Below are positions 35,814-45,790 of a stretch of DNA of 64,000 nt, one piece after another (position 1 is the first letter of the stretch; the number at the start of each line of letters is the position of its first letter). The notes under the pieces are model-generated. The model did not search any database. It was not told the origin of the DNA and worked only from the letters and a program-made list of their open reading frames with translations. The stretch covers positions 676,310 to 740,309 of the forward strand of contig NZ_SLZK01000002.1 in NCBI RefSeq assembly GCF_004341105.1. Reading direction: 5' to 3'. A program made the position numbers and the translations under genes. This DNA is from Rhizobium sp. BK418. GTDB lineage: Bacteria > Pseudomonadota > Alphaproteobacteria > Rhizobiales > Rhizobiaceae.

Positions 35814-36587
35814 TTACCCAGCGGCGGCGTAGATCGCTGCCGCTGCTTCCTTCAGCTTTTCCATCATGGCCCGGTATGGCCCTGGACCGTAGCTGATGCG
35901 CGAGACGCCGAGCCTAGCGAGATCAGCCGGATCGGGGGCGCCTGCCTTCATCATGATATTGACCGGCAGCGTGGAAGCCGCGCAGACTTTCTCGATCAAA
36001 GCCGGCTCGATGAGACCAGGTACGAAGAAACCGCTGGCGCCTGCCGCAGCATAGGCCTTGCCGCGCTCAATCGCCGCATCGACCAGACCGGCATGCCTGG
36101 ACCCATCGCCCTCCTGCAGGAAAAGATCGGTGCGCGCATTGATGAAGAAATCAATGCCCCTTCCCTTCGCCATTTCCCTGATGGCGCGAATGCGCGCTGT
36201 CTGGGCCTCGACTGCATGAAGACCGGTTTCGCCTACCTTTTGATCCTCGAAATTGATACCGACGACGCCAGTATCAAGCAGCTTTGCGACATTGGCCGCT
36301 GCACCAGCTGGCTCCGTCGAATAGCCGCCTTCGAAATCGACAGAAAGCGGCAGATCGTTGACGGCGGTGATTGACCGTGCCGTCTCGATGAGCACGTCCA
36401 TCGGCAGCTTCTGGCCATCGCCATAACCATGGGCGGCTGCAACGGACCAGCTGCCGGTCGCAAGCGCCTTTGCGCCGGCTTCCGTCACGGCTTTGGCCGT
36501 TCCAGCATCCCAGATGTTGTATAGAATGACGGGGCTGCCCTTGCGATGCAGCTTGCCGAAAATCTCGGCCTTCTCAGCCTGATTCAT
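35814..36587 (-). CDS. Isocitrate lyase/PEP mutase family protein
   Basis: 257 residues. A TIM-barrel enzyme of the ICL/PEPM superfamily: AGAKALATGSW, the metal-binding VDFEGGYS, NFEDQK and a late PVNIMMKAG. It lacks the KKCGH motif of true isocitrate lyases, so it is more like a carboxyphosphonoenolpyruvate phosphonomutase or oxaloacetate-decarboxylase homologue. ATG overlaps the ada stop (ATGA), with GGAGAGG upstream: cotranslated with a DNA repair gene. Substrate unknown. Confidence 0.85.
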   Translation of the reverse strand: MNQAEKAEIFGKLHRKGSPVILYNIWDAGTAKAVTEAGAKALATGSWSVAAAHGYGDGQKLPMDVLIETARSITAVNDLPLSVDFEGGYSTEPAGAAANVAKLLDTGVVGINFEDQKVGETGLHAVEAQTARIRAIREMAKGRGIDFFINARTDLFLQEGDGSRHAGLVDAAIERGKAYAAAGASGFFVPGLIEPALIEKVCAASTLPVNIMMKAGAPDPADLARLGVSRISYGPGPYRAMMEKLKEAAAAIYAAAG

Positions 36588-37654
36588 GCCGTCCTCTCCA
36601 TCTTGTGTGTACTGATCTTTTCCTCGTGCCGCAGCAGCCATTGCTTGCGCCAGAGCCCGCCGCCATAACCTGTCAACGATCCATCCGCACCCAAGATGCG
36701 ATGGCAGGGCACGATAATGGCGAGCTGGTTGGCGCCGTTGGCGCGGCCGACGGCACGCACGACTTCGGGCCGCTCCATTTCCCTCGCGAGATCGCCGTAG
36801 GCACGTGTCTGACCGACCGGGATTTCTATGAGCTTTGCCCAGACATGTTTTTCGAAGGGCGTGCCTCCAAGAGCCAGCGGCGTCTTGAAGACGGTCAGCC
36901 GCCCCTCGAAATAATTCCTGATTTCAGCCTCGATCTGATCTATCGGCGACGTGCGGCCGATTGCGACAGAGGAACGGACGCGCTTCTGCAGCGCGTCGAG
37001 TTCAGTCGGCAGCGCCCTACGGTCGTGAAATTCGAGAAGGTGCAGATGCGTCTTGTCGGCAACCGCGATCATCGGCCCGAGGGGCGTGTCGAACCAGTCG
37101 GCAAAGAGCAGTTCGCGGTTCTGCGAGAGCGCTGGTGCCTGGCCGACGAGGCGCTGGAAGGCTACCCGGAAGCCACTCGGCGACTCATATCCCGCGTCGA
37201 ACTGCGCATCGATGACACGTGCGCCATCGGCCAATTGCCGGGCAGCTTCGCCAAGCCGGCGATAACGGACGATATCGTGGAATGTCATGCCAAGCGCCCG
37301 CTTGAAGGCACGGCGCACAGTCGAAGGATGATGGCCCCGGCGAATGAGCTCATCTTCGGTCCAGCGCACGTGCGGCTCGTTGTCGAGCCGCGCCAGCAGT
37401 TCGTCGACGATCGGCTCCCGGCCGGGCTGTTCCAGCGGCCTGCAGCGTTGGCAAGGGCGAAACCCGGAATGGATGCAGGCGGCGATCGTATCGAAGAAGA
37501 TCGTGTTTTCGCGCTTCGGCTTGCGCGCGGGGCAGGTCAGACGGCAGAAAATGCCTGTCGTCTTCACGCAGACGTAGGCCTGGCCCTCATAATCGGCGCT
37601 GCGAGCGATCAGGGCGTCATAAAGCGTATCATCATTGGGGCGTTCGAAAAGCAT
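36584..37654 (-). CDS. ada: Bifunctional Ada: methylphosphotriester sensor and O6-methylguanine-DNA methyltransferase
   Basis: 356 residues. N-terminal Ada zinc domain with Cys37, Cys41, Cys68, Cys71 (CRLTC, CQRC), an AraC-type HTH (about 85-180), and a C-terminal methyltransferase with the active-site PCHR (Cys317). It repairs alkylated DNA and, when methylated on the N-terminal Cys, activates alkylation response genes. The downstream PEP-mutase-like gene is translationally coupled. Confidence 0.95.
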   Translation of the reverse strand: MLFERPNDDTLYDALIARSADYEGQAYVCVKTTGIFCRLTCPARKPKRENTIFFDTIAACIHSGFRPCQRCRPLEQPGREPIVDELLARLDNEPHVRWTEDELIRRGHHPSTVRRAFKRALGMTFHDIVRYRRLGEAARQLADGARVIDAQFDAGYESPSGFRVAFQRLVGQAPALSQNRELLFADWFDTPLGPMIAVADKTHLHLLEFHDRRALPTELDALQKRVRSSVAIGRTSPIDQIEAEIRNYFEGRLTVFKTPLALGGTPFEKHVWAKLIEIPVGQTRAYGDLAREMERPEVVRAVGRANGANQLAIIVPCHRILGADGSLTGYGGGLWRKQWLLRHEEKISTHKMERTA

Positions 37655-37758
37655 GTCCGCTTTCTAGCATCCCGAACCTCAACCGTCCGCCGAAAATCGG
37701 GCGTCTATTTTTCTCTTCGTGATTTTCTTAGTGCGGCAGCCATGCCATAAGGGCAGCC

Positions 37759-38466
37759 ATGACAAAGATTGACCGCACGCCCAGCAAGAACGATTTCGAG
37801 CATGTAACCGAATGGGTCTTCGACCTCGACAACACGCTCTACCCGCATCACATCAATCTTTTCGCCCAGATCGACAAGAACATGACAGCCTATGTCTCGG
37901 CCCTCCTGCAAATGGAGCATGACGAGGCCCGCAAACTGCAGAAGCAATACTATCTTGAACATGGGACAACGCTGCAAGGCCTGATGATCCATCACGGGAT
38001 CGATCCTAACGATTTTCTCGAAAAGGCCCATGCCATCGACTATTCCGCGCTGACCCCACAGCCGGAACTTGCCGAAGCCATCAAGGCCCTGCCGGGGCGC
38101 AAGTTCATCTTCACCAATGGCAGTGTCAGGCATGCGCAGGCGACGGCCAGCGCGCTCGGCATTCTCGATCATTTCGACGATATTTTCGATATCGTTGCGG
38201 CCGACTACCTGCCAAAGCCGGCACAGGCGACCTATGACAAATTCACGGCGCTCGAGAAACTCGAAACCGGCAAGGCGGCGATGTTTGAGGATCTGCCGCG
38301 CAATTTGACGGTGCCGAAGGCGCTCGGCATGCAAACCGTTCTGCTCGTGCCGCGCAATCTGGAAGAGACTGTCGTCGAATGGTGGGAGCGGACGAGCGGC
38401 GAGGACGATCACATCGACTTCGTCACCGACGATCTCGCTGATTTCCTGAAGAAGATTACTGCCTGA
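37759..38466 (+). CDS. HAD-family pyrimidine 5'-nucleotidase
   Basis: 235 residues. HAD motif I FDLDNTLYP (Asp22 nucleophile), motif II FTNGS, Lys in LPKP, motif IV FEDLPRN. The sequence is of the SDT1/Phm8-like pyrimidine 5'-nucleotidase subgroup. Its location between argB and dapD is conserved in rhizobia. Cytosolic; exact nucleotide preference unknown. Confidence 0.88.
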   Translation: MTKIDRTPSKNDFEHVTEWVFDLDNTLYPHHINLFAQIDKNMTAYVSALLQMEHDEARKLQKQYYLEHGTTLQGLMIHHGIDPNDFLEKAHAIDYSALTPQPELAEAIKALPGRKFIFTNGSVRHAQATASALGILDHFDDIFDIVAADYLPKPAQATYDKFTALEKLETGKAAMFEDLPRNLTVPKALGMQTVLLVPRNLEETVVEWWERTSGEDDHIDFVTDDLADFLKKITA

Positions 38467-38527
38467 CTTACCAAAATTTCATCCATCTTACAGATGTTTA
38501 ATTGGGCCGTGACGCGGTTCGGTCCTA

Positions 38528-38558
38528 CCTTTCGTAGCGAGGGACATTCTACGAAAGG
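38528..38558 (+). promoter_or_regulatory. Hairpin masking the ribosome binding site of the EF-hand gene
   Basis: CCTTTCGTAG (38528-38537) and CTACGAAAGG (38549-38558) are exact reverse complements with an 11-base loop. The 3' arm contains the AAAGG of the ribosome site used by ATG 38569. If transcribed, the fold would hide it. Alternatively this is a DNA operator. Confidence 0.55.
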
Positions 38559-38568
38559 ACGCACTGAT

Positions 38569-39195
38569 ATGTATCGCAACAAGCTTATCCTGACGGCGCT
38601 TTCTTCTGTTCTTCTACTCGGCGGAGCCGCCGGGGCCAGCTTCGCAGCAGCGGGCGATCAGCCTAATCGTCCGCCTCACCAGGGGAAGATGGAGCATGGC
38701 ATGATGGGCGGACCGCGCGGCGCCGCCTTCCGCGAAATCGCCTTTGTACGCATGCTGAAGCAGTTCGACGCCAATAAGGACGGACAGGTCTCCAAGCAGG
38801 AGGCAACCGACGGCATGGAGAAGATCTTTGCCGCCATTGACACGAACCATGACGGATCCCTAACTCCGGGGGAAATCCGCGAATACCGTCAGGCCCAGTT
38901 CAAGGCTCGCCGCGAAGCTGCCTCGGCCAAACAAGGCGATGCGGACGCGGATGCAACAGCTCCGAAGATGGCCGATAACAATGACCGTGGCCGGCCCGAT
39001 CGCGACGGTCGTCATGGAAGGCACATGCGGATCATGAGCGCTTCACTGATGATGCATCGCATCGATACGGATGAAAACGGCCAGATCAGCAAACAAGAGG
39101 CGGAAACCGCCTTCAACAAGTTCTTCGATCGCATGGACCGTAACAAGGACGGTGTGATTTCGATCGACGATATGCCGGACCAGCCTTTTCTCTAA
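38569..39195 (+). CDS. Exported EF-hand calcium-binding protein
   Basis: 208 residues: signal peptide about 1-26 (LTALSSVLLLGGAAGASFAA), then four canonical EF-hand loops: DANKDGQVSKQE, DTNHDGSLTPGE, DTDENGQISKQE and DRNKDGVISIDD, in two pairs separated by an Ala/Asp/Arg-rich linker. All loops have Asp at 1 and Glu or Asp at 12. A periplasmic calcium sensor or buffer, calmodulin-like. The ribosome site AAAGGA lies in a hairpin. A U-tailed terminator follows. Confidence 0.9.
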   Translation: MYRNKLILTALSSVLLLGGAAGASFAAAGDQPNRPPHQGKMEHGMMGGPRGAAFREIAFVRMLKQFDANKDGQVSKQEATDGMEKIFAAIDTNHDGSLTPGEIREYRQAQFKARREAASAKQGDADADATAPKMADNNDRGRPDRDGRHGRHMRIMSASLMMHRIDTDENGQISKQEAETAFNKFFDRMDRNKDGVISIDDMPDQPFL

Positions 39196-39250
39196 GAGGA
39201 AGTGATTGTCTCTTCCTTAATATCGCGAGGGGTTTGCCCCTTACCCAGAG

Positions 39251-39281
39251 CCCTCTTCCCTTCTACGGGGAGAGGGTTTTT
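39251..39281 (+). terminator. Terminator of the EF-hand gene
   Basis: CCCTCTTCCC (39251-39260) pairs with GGGGAGAGGG (39267-39276), one T.G wobble, 6-base loop, followed by TTTTT. The sequence also resembles short palindromes scattered in rhizobial genomes. Confidence 0.85.
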
Positions 39282-39328
39282 CGTGGCAGTTTCTCGAAGG
39301 TGAAGCTCACGAAGCAAATGCCACCGGC

Positions 39329-40210
39329 CTATGTGGCACTGCTCTGCTCCCGGTGCTCGTAAGCGCCCTGCACGATCTCCCAGGCCTCGTCGGCCGTGTC
39401 GACGAAGCTGATCAGGTTCACGTCTTCAGGCGCGATCGTACCGAATTCGGCAAGCGCTTCGAAATTGATGATACTACGCCAGAATTTCGAGCCAAAGAGC
39501 AGCAGCGGGATGCGCTCCATGCGGCCGGTCTGGATCAGCGTCAGGCACTCGAAGAATTCATCCAGCGTGCCGAAACCTCCGGGAAAGACTGCAACCGCCT
39601 TGGCGCGTAGCATGAAATGCATCTTACGGATCGCGAAATAGTGGAAATTGAAGCTGAGCTCCGGTGTCACATAGGCATTCGGCGCCTGCTCATGCGGCAA
39701 CACGATGTTGAGGCCGATAGAAGGGGCACCCTCATCAGCCGCGCCGCGGTTACCAGCTTCCATGACGCCGGGGCCGCCGCCGGTGACGACGACATATTCG
39801 TGGAAATCGAAGCCGGCCGAGTAACGTGAGCACAAACGGGCGAATTTGCGGGCCTCATCGTAATAAACCGATGCTGCTTCGAGGTTTGCACGCTGGGTCT
39901 CGTTGCGGGCTGCCCAGGCGCTCTGGCCGGGGGCCGGAATACGGGCGCCGCCGAACATGACGACGGTTGACGTGATGCCGCGCTCGGCCATCATCATCTC
40001 CACCTTCAGCAGTTCAAGCTGCAGGCGGATCGGGCGAAGCTCCTCACGGCAGAGGAAATCCTCGTCCACATAGGCCAGGCGATAGGCCGGCGAGAGCGTC
40101 TGTGGCGTTTTTGGAACCGCTTCCGCACGCTGCTTGTCGCTCGAACTGCTCTTCAGCGGATCCCAGACGCTGTCCTTGCGCCCCGCGCCGCCGTTTCTTG
40201 CCTTCGCCAT
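39329..40210 (-). CDS. LOG family protein (TIGR00730 Rossmann fold)
   Basis: 293 residues. The family signatures GGGPGVMEAGNRGA and PGGFGTLDEFFE are intact. LOG proteins are often annotated lysine decarboxylases but many cleave nucleoside monophosphates (cytokinin-activating in plants) or are nucleotide hydrolases. There is an N-terminal basic disordered extension of about 45 residues and a helical section before the catalytic domain. The start at 40210 matches homology. Cytosolic. Confidence 0.88.
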   Translation of the reverse strand: MAKARNGGAGRKDSVWDPLKSSSSDKQRAEAVPKTPQTLSPAYRLAYVDEDFLCREELRPIRLQLELLKVEMMMAERGITSTVVMFGGARIPAPGQSAWAARNETQRANLEAASVYYDEARKFARLCSRYSAGFDFHEYVVVTGGGPGVMEAGNRGAADEGAPSIGLNIVLPHEQAPNAYVTPELSFNFHYFAIRKMHFMLRAKAVAVFPGGFGTLDEFFECLTLIQTGRMERIPLLLFGSKFWRSIINFEALAEFGTIAPEDVNLISFVDTADEAWEIVQGAYEHREQSSAT

Positions 40211-40405
40211 GTCGAAATGCCTTTCAGTATCACCGGTCACAAGTGATCGGATATGTCGCTATAACGCCTTGAATCCAGATATGATCTTGTCCGAAAAATC
40301 ATTCCATTTTACGGGCGCATGCTGTAGATCGGGTGACAGCCCGCCAACCGCAATTCCGGAGACTCCGTCGTCTCCACGATAAAGATCGAAGTTTAAGGAA
40401 TTCTC

Positions 40406-41263
40406 ATGAGCGCCACTGACCTCGCATCCCTCGAAAAGACCATCGAAACCGCCTTCGACAATCGCGATAATGTGAACACGTCGACCAAAGGCGAAGTCCG
40501 CGATGCGGTCGAGGCTGCTCTCAATCTGCTCGACGGGGGCAAGGCACGTGTGGCCGAACGCGGTGCCGATGGCGCCTGGAAAGTCAATCAATGGCTGAAG
40601 AAAGCCGTACTGCTCTCTTTCCGCCTCAATGATATGGAAGTGGTCAAGGGCGGTCCCGGCCAGTCAACCTGGTGGGATAAGGTTCCGTCGAAGTTCGAAG
40701 GCTGGGGCGAAAACCAGTTCCGCGCCGCCGGCTTCCGCGCCGTGCCGAACGCCGTCGTGCGTCGCTCTGCTTACATCGCTCCGAATGCGATCCTGATGCC
40801 ATCCTTCGTCAACCTCGGCGCCTATGTCGGCGAAGGCACGATGGTCGACACCTGGGCGACAGTCGGTTCCTGCGCACAAATCGGCAAGCATGTGCATCTT
40901 TCCGGCGGCGTCGGCATCGGCGGCGTTCTGGAGCCGATGCAGGCTGGCCCGACCATCATCGAGGACAATTGCTTCATCGGCGCCCGCTCGGAAGTCGTTG
41001 AAGGCTGCATCGTGCGTGAAGGCTCGGTACTCGGCATGGGTGTCTTCATCGGCAAGTCCACCAAGATCGTTGACCGCGCCACCGGCGAAATCACCTATGG
41101 TGAAGTACCGCCCTATTCCGTCGTCGTCGCAGGCTCGCTGCCGTCGGACAAGACGATGGCGAATGGCCAGCCCGCACCGAGCCTCTATTGCGCTGTCATC
41201 GTCAAGCGCGTCGATAAACAGACCCGTTCGAAGACGGGCATCAATGAACTGCTCAGGGATTGA
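40406..41263 (+). CDS. dapD: Tetrahydrodipicolinate N-succinyltransferase
   Basis: 285 residues. Lysine/diaminopimelate synthesis: succinylates tetrahydrodipicolinate. An N-terminal helical domain is followed by a left-handed beta-helix of hexapeptide repeats ([20 protein letters not shown] through [15 protein letters not shown]). AAGGAA lies at good spacing before the ATG. Operates with DapE, 102 bases downstream. Confidence 0.97.
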   Translation: MSATDLASLEKTIETAFDNRDNVNTSTKGEVRDAVEAALNLLDGGKARVAERGADGAWKVNQWLKKAVLLSFRLNDMEVVKGGPGQSTWWDKVPSKFEGWGENQFRAAGFRAVPNAVVRRSAYIAPNAILMPSFVNLGAYVGEGTMVDTWATVGSCAQIGKHVHLSGGVGIGGVLEPMQAGPTIIEDNCFIGARSEVVEGCIVREGSVLGMGVFIGKSTKIVDRATGEITYGEVPPYSVVVAGSLPSDKTMANGQPAPSLYCAVIVKRVDKQTRSKTGINELLRD

Positions 41264-41365
41264 TGACAGTCCGGAATTGATCCGGTAAACAGTCGGCGTC
41301 TTTTTGGGCAAGACGGCCCGCGCCTTGCCACGTCTTTGCCATTCCCACCGGATAATTCCACCGCC

Positions 41366-42559
41366 ATGACCGCCACGAATCCTGTTGCCAATCTTCAGAC
41401 GTTGATCCGCTGCCCGTCCGTGACGCCGGCGGAAGGTGGAGCGCTTTCGGCGCTGGAAGCTATGCTTTCGCCGCTCGGCTTCAAGGTCGAGCGAATGGTT
41501 GCGGCGGAAGCTGGCACGCCCGATGTCGAAAACCTCTATGCCCGTTTCGGGACGGATGGCCCGCATTTGATGTTCGCAGGCCACACCGACGTCGTGCCCG
41601 TCGGCGACGAAGGTGCCTGGACGCATCCGCCCTTTGCCGCCGAGATCGCTAATGGTGAGCTTTTCGGCCGCGGCGCGGTCGACATGAAGGGCGGCATTGC
41701 CTGCTTTGCAGCAGCCGTTGCCCGTCATATCGAAAAGTATGGTGCGCCGAAGGGTTCGATTTCCTTCCTGATCACCGGCGACGAGGAAGGCCCATCGATC
41801 AACGGTACGGTCAAGGTTCTGCAATGGGCGGCTGAACGCGGCGAGACCTGGGATGCCTGCCTCGTCGGCGAACCGACCAATCCGAACAAGCTCGGCGACA
41901 TGATCAAGATCGGCCGGCGCGGCTCGCTCTCCGGCAAGATCGTCGTGCATGGCGTGCAGGGCCATGCCGCCTACCCGCACCTCGCCGACAATCCGGTGCG
42001 CGGCATGCTGCAGCTGACCCAGGCGTTGATGGATCCACCCTTCGACGCCGGCACCGATAATTTCCAGCCCTCCAACCTCGAAGTGACGACCATCGATGTC
42101 GGCAATCCGGCGACGAACGTCATACCGGCCAGGGCTCTGGCAAGCTTCAACATTCGATTCAACGACAGCTGGACGGCGGATACGTTGCGGGCCGAGATCA
42201 TCCGGCGCCTTGATGCGGCCGCCGCAGATGGCGCATTGAGGCCGAGCCGCGAGCCGGTGAAATACGAGATCATTTGGGCCGATCGGCCGAGCCACGTTTT
42301 CCTGACGCGTAACAATGCGCTGATCGCCTCATTGTCCTCGGCGGTTGAGAGCGTCACAGGTGCATCGCCTGTTCTGTCGACCACGGGCGGCACCTCGGAT
42401 GCGCGCTTCATCAAGGATTATTGCCCGGTCGTGGAATTCGGTCTTGTCGGCAAGACCATGCACATGGTCGATGAACGGGTCGCCGTTGCGGATCTGGAGA
42501 CGCTGACAGCGATCTACGAGACCTTCGTCGAGCGTTGGTTTGAGAATGCCGGGGTTTGA
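41366..42559 (+). CDS. dapE: Succinyl-diaminopimelate desuccinylase
   Basis: 397 residues. A M20 metallopeptidase with [15 protein letters not shown], and [11 protein letters not shown]; desuccinylates succinyl-DAP in the lysine pathway. ATG 41366 was chosen; the upstream TTG gives only 10 extra residues. The 3' end overlaps a 16-bp tandem duplication that continues into the next gene. Confidence 0.96.
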   Translation: MTATNPVANLQTLIRCPSVTPAEGGALSALEAMLSPLGFKVERMVAAEAGTPDVENLYARFGTDGPHLMFAGHTDVVPVGDEGAWTHPPFAAEIANGELFGRGAVDMKGGIACFAAAVARHIEKYGAPKGSISFLITGDEEGPSINGTVKVLQWAAERGETWDACLVGEPTNPNKLGDMIKIGRRGSLSGKIVVHGVQGHAAYPHLADNPVRGMLQLTQALMDPPFDAGTDNFQPSNLEVTTIDVGNPATNVIPARALASFNIRFNDSWTADTLRAEIIRRLDAAAADGALRPSREPVKYEIIWADRPSHVFLTRNNALIASLSSAVESVTGASPVLSTTGGTSDARFIKDYCPVVEFGLVGKTMHMVDERVAVADLETLTAIYETFVERWFENAGV

Positions 42560-42573
42560 GAATGCCGGGCTTT
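42542..42573. repeat. 16-bp tandem duplication at the dapE stop
   Basis: GAGAATGCCGGGGTTT (42542-42557) is followed directly by GAGAATGCCGGGCTTT (42558-42573), 15 of 16 identical. The first copy holds the end of dapE, the second creates the ATG at 42562 of the next gene. Confidence 0.85.
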
Positions 42574-43158
42574 AGAGAGGTTCAATATTATCTCGCCGGC
42601 ATCTGGTTGCTAATCAAGCTCGATCCGCGCGGTTTTCGCTTCCTCGATATATCGGACCGCGGCGTCAACCGTTCCTTCTGGGCAATCGTCTGGTGCTTGC
42701 CACCGACAGGAATTTCCTGGCTCGCGTTGCGTAACGGCTATCTCAGATCGATGCCGCCGGAGGCTGATGTAAGCTATCCCTTCTATTTTCGGCTAGGGCT
42801 TATCGAACTTAGCAACTGGATCGTGCCGCTGATCTTTGTTGGCCTGCTGCTGCTTGCTTTGCGCATGGGGGAGCGTTTCGCGCCTGTCGTCGTCGGCGTC
42901 AACTGGCTCAACGTGCCGCTCGCCTACATCAACGGATTGTTGCTGGCACTTGTCTTCTTCATCCCGAGCTTGATCGACATCGTGCGATTGCTGCTGCTCG
43001 TTTTGGTGCTGGCTCAAATTTTCGTGCTGACACGCGTTCTAAGAATGATCTGCCACGGGCAAGTCCTGATGGTCAGCGCGCTAACTCTGGCGCTGATAGT
43101 GCCGTCGATGATCGTGTCGGATTATCTGTTCAACTTCCTCAGCATATCCTCAGGGTAA
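42562..43158 (+). CDS. Integral membrane protein of unknown function
   Basis: 198 residues. About five hydrophobic segments between residue 40 and the C-terminus, with a soluble N-terminal part FREVQYYLAGIWLLIKLDPRG. I do not recognise the family; it has some likeness to short YIP1-like membrane proteins. The ATG at 42562 lies in the second copy of a tandem duplication, 2 bases after the dapE stop; a TTG at 42556 overlaps dapE. Likely cotranscribed with dapE. Confidence 0.75.
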   Translation: MPGFREVQYYLAGIWLLIKLDPRGFRFLDISDRGVNRSFWAIVWCLPPTGISWLALRNGYLRSMPPEADVSYPFYFRLGLIELSNWIVPLIFVGLLLLALRMGERFAPVVVGVNWLNVPLAYINGLLLALVFFIPSLIDIVRLLLLVLVLAQIFVLTRVLRMICHGQVLMVSALTLALIVPSMIVSDYLFNFLSISSG

Positions 43159-43339
43159 TCAGCGCGGATTGACGACTTCACCGTCCTCCTTGATGAATAT
43201 TCCGACATCGGGATTGGGAAAAATCTCCGGCACGGCTTTGGGCGGGTGGCAGGCTCACGCCCCTCTCCATCACCACGATCGGTCGGTTTATCGGATGCGG
43301 GTCATCGCCAACCTATTGCGCGACGTGCCGCATGCGGGA

Positions 43340-44146
43340 TTATGATAGATCGTCACCGTCATCGTTTTCATCCCCCTCTTTGCGGCGATCGGTAATCACC
43401 TCGGGATAGTCAACCTGCATGAAATAGAGCCCGTCCGGCGGCGCCACAGGTCCGCAGGCCTTGCGATCGCGTGCGTCGAGGGCCGCCCGCACATCGTCAG
43501 GCGTCCACTTGCCCTCGCCGGCGAGCTTCAGAGTTCCGGCGAAGGAGCGAATCTGATTGTGCAGGAAGCTCTGAGCGGTGGCGCGGATCTCGACCAGTTC
43601 GCCGTTACGCGTCACATCCAGCCGGTCGAGCGTGCGCAGCGGGCTGCTTGCCTGACAGTGCGCTGAGCGGAAGGTGGAAAAATCGTGCCTGCCGACGAGC
43701 GTCTGGGCTGCAGCATGCATGGCCTCGTGATCGAGCACCTTCGGCACCCACCAAGCCTTGCCTGCTTCCAACGCCAGCGGCGCCCGGCGACTGATGATGC
43801 GATAGAGATAATGCCGGCGAAGCGCGGAAAAGCGGGCGTCGAAGAATTCGCTCGCAACTTCTACATTCAGGATCGCCACCGTTTCGCCAGCGAGCTTCAG
43901 ATGGGCGTTCAGCGCATTCTGCAGCTTGAAGGGTGACCAGTCCTTCGAGAGGTCGGCGTGGATGACTTGCCCCATAGCATGAACGCCGGAATCGGTGCGC
44001 CCGGCGCCACGGACGGAAACGGTATCGCCTGATGCCGAGAAAATCGCCCGTTCAATCGCGCCCTGCACGGACGGTCCATTGTCCTGTCGCTGCCAGCCGA
44101 CATAGGGGCCGCCGTCATATTCGACGATCATGCGGTATCGCGGCAT
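43340..44146 (-). CDS. truA: tRNA pseudouridine synthase A
   Basis: 268 residues. Makes pseudouridine at positions 38-40 of tRNA anticodon stems. Catalytic Asp52 in [17 protein letters not shown]-like start [19 protein letters not shown] late motif. C-terminus is an acidic tail. Its start overlaps the fmt stop by one base (TGATG). Third gene of def-fmt-truA. Confidence 0.96.
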   Translation of the reverse strand: MPRYRMIVEYDGGPYVGWQRQDNGPSVQGAIERAIFSASGDTVSVRGAGRTDSGVHAMGQVIHADLSKDWSPFKLQNALNAHLKLAGETVAILNVEVASEFFDARFSALRRHYLYRIISRRAPLALEAGKAWWVPKVLDHEAMHAAAQTLVGRHDFSTFRSAHCQASSPLRTLDRLDVTRNGELVEIRATAQSFLHNQIRSFAGTLKLAGEGKWTPDDVRAALDARDRKACGPVAPPDGLYFMQVDYPEVITDRRKEGDENDDGDDLS

Positions 44147-45081
44147 CAGGCGAGCCTCGTACCCGCAGCAAGCGGCGTACCGCGCAGGAAGTCGGCAGCG
44201 GCGAGCGGCTTGCCACCGGCTTTCTGAAGCTTTGTGAGGCGGACGGCGCCTGCGCCGCAGGCGATCACAAGATCGTCCGTCAGAAGCGTGCCGGCTGCCC
44301 CCTCACCCGTCGCGAGTTCTGAGCCGAGCACCTTGACGCGTTCCATCTTGCCGTTGCTCTCAAGTTCGAACCAGGCACCTGGGGACGGTGCGAGACCGCG
44401 AATATGATTGTGGACGTCCTTGGCGTCGCGGCTAAAATCGATGCGCGTTTCCGACTTATCGATCTTGGCGGCATAGAGCACGCCTTCGGCCGGTTGGGGG
44501 GTGAGCGGCAGGTCGTTCATCTCCAGCTTGACCATGGCTTCAGCCATCGCCTTCGCGCCTGTTTGCATAAGCCTGTCATGCAGTTCGCCGGCTGTCATAT
44601 TGGGACCGATCTCGACTTCGCGCGTCAGCGCCACGTCGCCGGTATCGAGACCCTTGTCCATCTTCATGATCATCATACCGGTCTTTGTATCGCCGGCCAT
44701 GATCGCCCGCTGGATGGGAGCGGCACCGCGCCAGCGCGGCAGTAGTGAGGCATGGCCGTTGTAGCAGCCATACCGCGTGCCATTGAGGATGGCTTCGGGC
44801 AACAGTAGACCATAGGCGACGACGACGCCGACGTCAGCGCTCAGCGCACGGAAGCGCTCACGCTCCACGGAGTCTTTGAAATTAACCGGCGTGAAGACCG
44901 GCAGGCCGAGCAGTTCGGCCGCCTGATGCACCGGCGATTTCTGAAGATCGAGCCCCCGTCGTCCGCCGGGTCGCGGTGGCTGGGTATAGACGGCGACGAT
45001 CTGGTGGCCGGCTTCGACGAGCAGGCGCAGCGTCGAGACGGAAAAATCGGGCGTGCCCATGAAAACGATACGAAGAGACAT
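44146..45081 (-). CDS. fmt: Methionyl-tRNA formyltransferase
   Basis: 311 residues. Formylates initiator Met-tRNA. N-terminal [12 protein letters not shown], the folate-region [18 protein letters not shown] with SLLP, and a C-terminal OB-like domain. The start at 45081 excludes eight upstream residues with no homology support. Translationally coupled to truA, behind def. Confidence 0.96.
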   Translation of the reverse strand: MSLRIVFMGTPDFSVSTLRLLVEAGHQIVAVYTQPPRPGGRRGLDLQKSPVHQAAELLGLPVFTPVNFKDSVERERFRALSADVGVVVAYGLLLPEAILNGTRYGCYNGHASLLPRWRGAAPIQRAIMAGDTKTGMMIMKMDKGLDTGDVALTREVEIGPNMTAGELHDRLMQTGAKAMAEAMVKLEMNDLPLTPQPAEGVLYAAKIDKSETRIDFSRDAKDVHNHIRGLAPSPGAWFELESNGKMERVKVLGSELATGEGAAGTLLTDDLVIACGAGAVRLTKLQKAGGKPLAAADFLRGTPLAAGTRLA

Positions 45082-45177
45082 TCTATCTCGCCAATTGAGG
45101 ATCAACCGTCTTCAAACGGTTTGCCGGCTTACAATCAAGCCCGCTCGAAATCTATCGTATCACCGCTGCTATTCGGT

Positions 45178-45693
45178 TCAGAGCGCCTTGGATTTTGCAG
45201 CCTTGGTGAACTTCTTGATCACCATGTCGCGCTTCAGCCGCGAAATGTGATCGATGAAGAGCACACCGTTCAAGTGATCGATCTCATGCTGCAGGCAGGT
45301 CGCCAGAAGGCCATCCGCCTCTACGCTCTGTTCCTTGCCTTCACGGTTCAGATATTTGACCGTGACCTTCGCAGGGCGCTCGACTTCCGCATAATAGTCG
45401 GGAATGGACAGGCAGCCTTCCTCATAGACGGAGCGGTCTTCCGAGGAACTGACGATCTCCGGATTGATGAAGACGAGCGGCTGCTTCTCCTCACCTTCCT
45501 TTGCGAGGTCGATGACCAGCATGCGGCGCGGCAGACCGATCTGGATCGCGGCAAGGCCAATGCCTGGCGCGTCATACATAGTTTCCAGCATGTCGTCGGC
45601 CAGACGCTGGAGATCGGCGTCGACCCGTTCGATCGGCTTGGAAACCTGACGGAGGACGGGATCGGGAAGAATGATGAGTGGCTTGATGGTCAT
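45178..45693 (-). CDS. def: Peptide deformylase
   Basis: 171 residues. Removes N-formyl from nascent proteins. The three metal-site motifs are intact: [17 protein letters not shown] and HEIDHLNG. The start at 45693 is set by homology, with GGGAA upstream. Standard rhizobial def-fmt-truA operon. Confidence 0.97.
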   Translation of the reverse strand: MTIKPLIILPDPVLRQVSKPIERVDADLQRLADDMLETMYDAPGIGLAAIQIGLPRRMLVIDLAKEGEEKQPLVFINPEIVSSSEDRSVYEEGCLSIPDYYAEVERPAKVTVKYLNREGKEQSVEADGLLATCLQHEIDHLNGVLFIDHISRLKRDMVIKKFTKAAKSKAL

Positions 45694-45790
45694 GGCGTTC
45701 CCATAACGCATCTTTTCACGCTAGGGAATCATCCGCCGGGCAGGGATTGCGGTTTTTTGCAGCACCTGCCCGAATTTTTCTCTCGATTAC

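Noticed and set aside
39251..39281. Mobile palindromic repeat (REP/RIME-like)
   Set aside because: Only one copy is in the window, and it has a T-run right after the EF-hand gene, so a terminator explains it better.
40664..42295. 543-codon open frame on the minus strand
   Set aside because: Lies opposite dapD and dapE, both certain genes; caused by GC-rich wobble bias.
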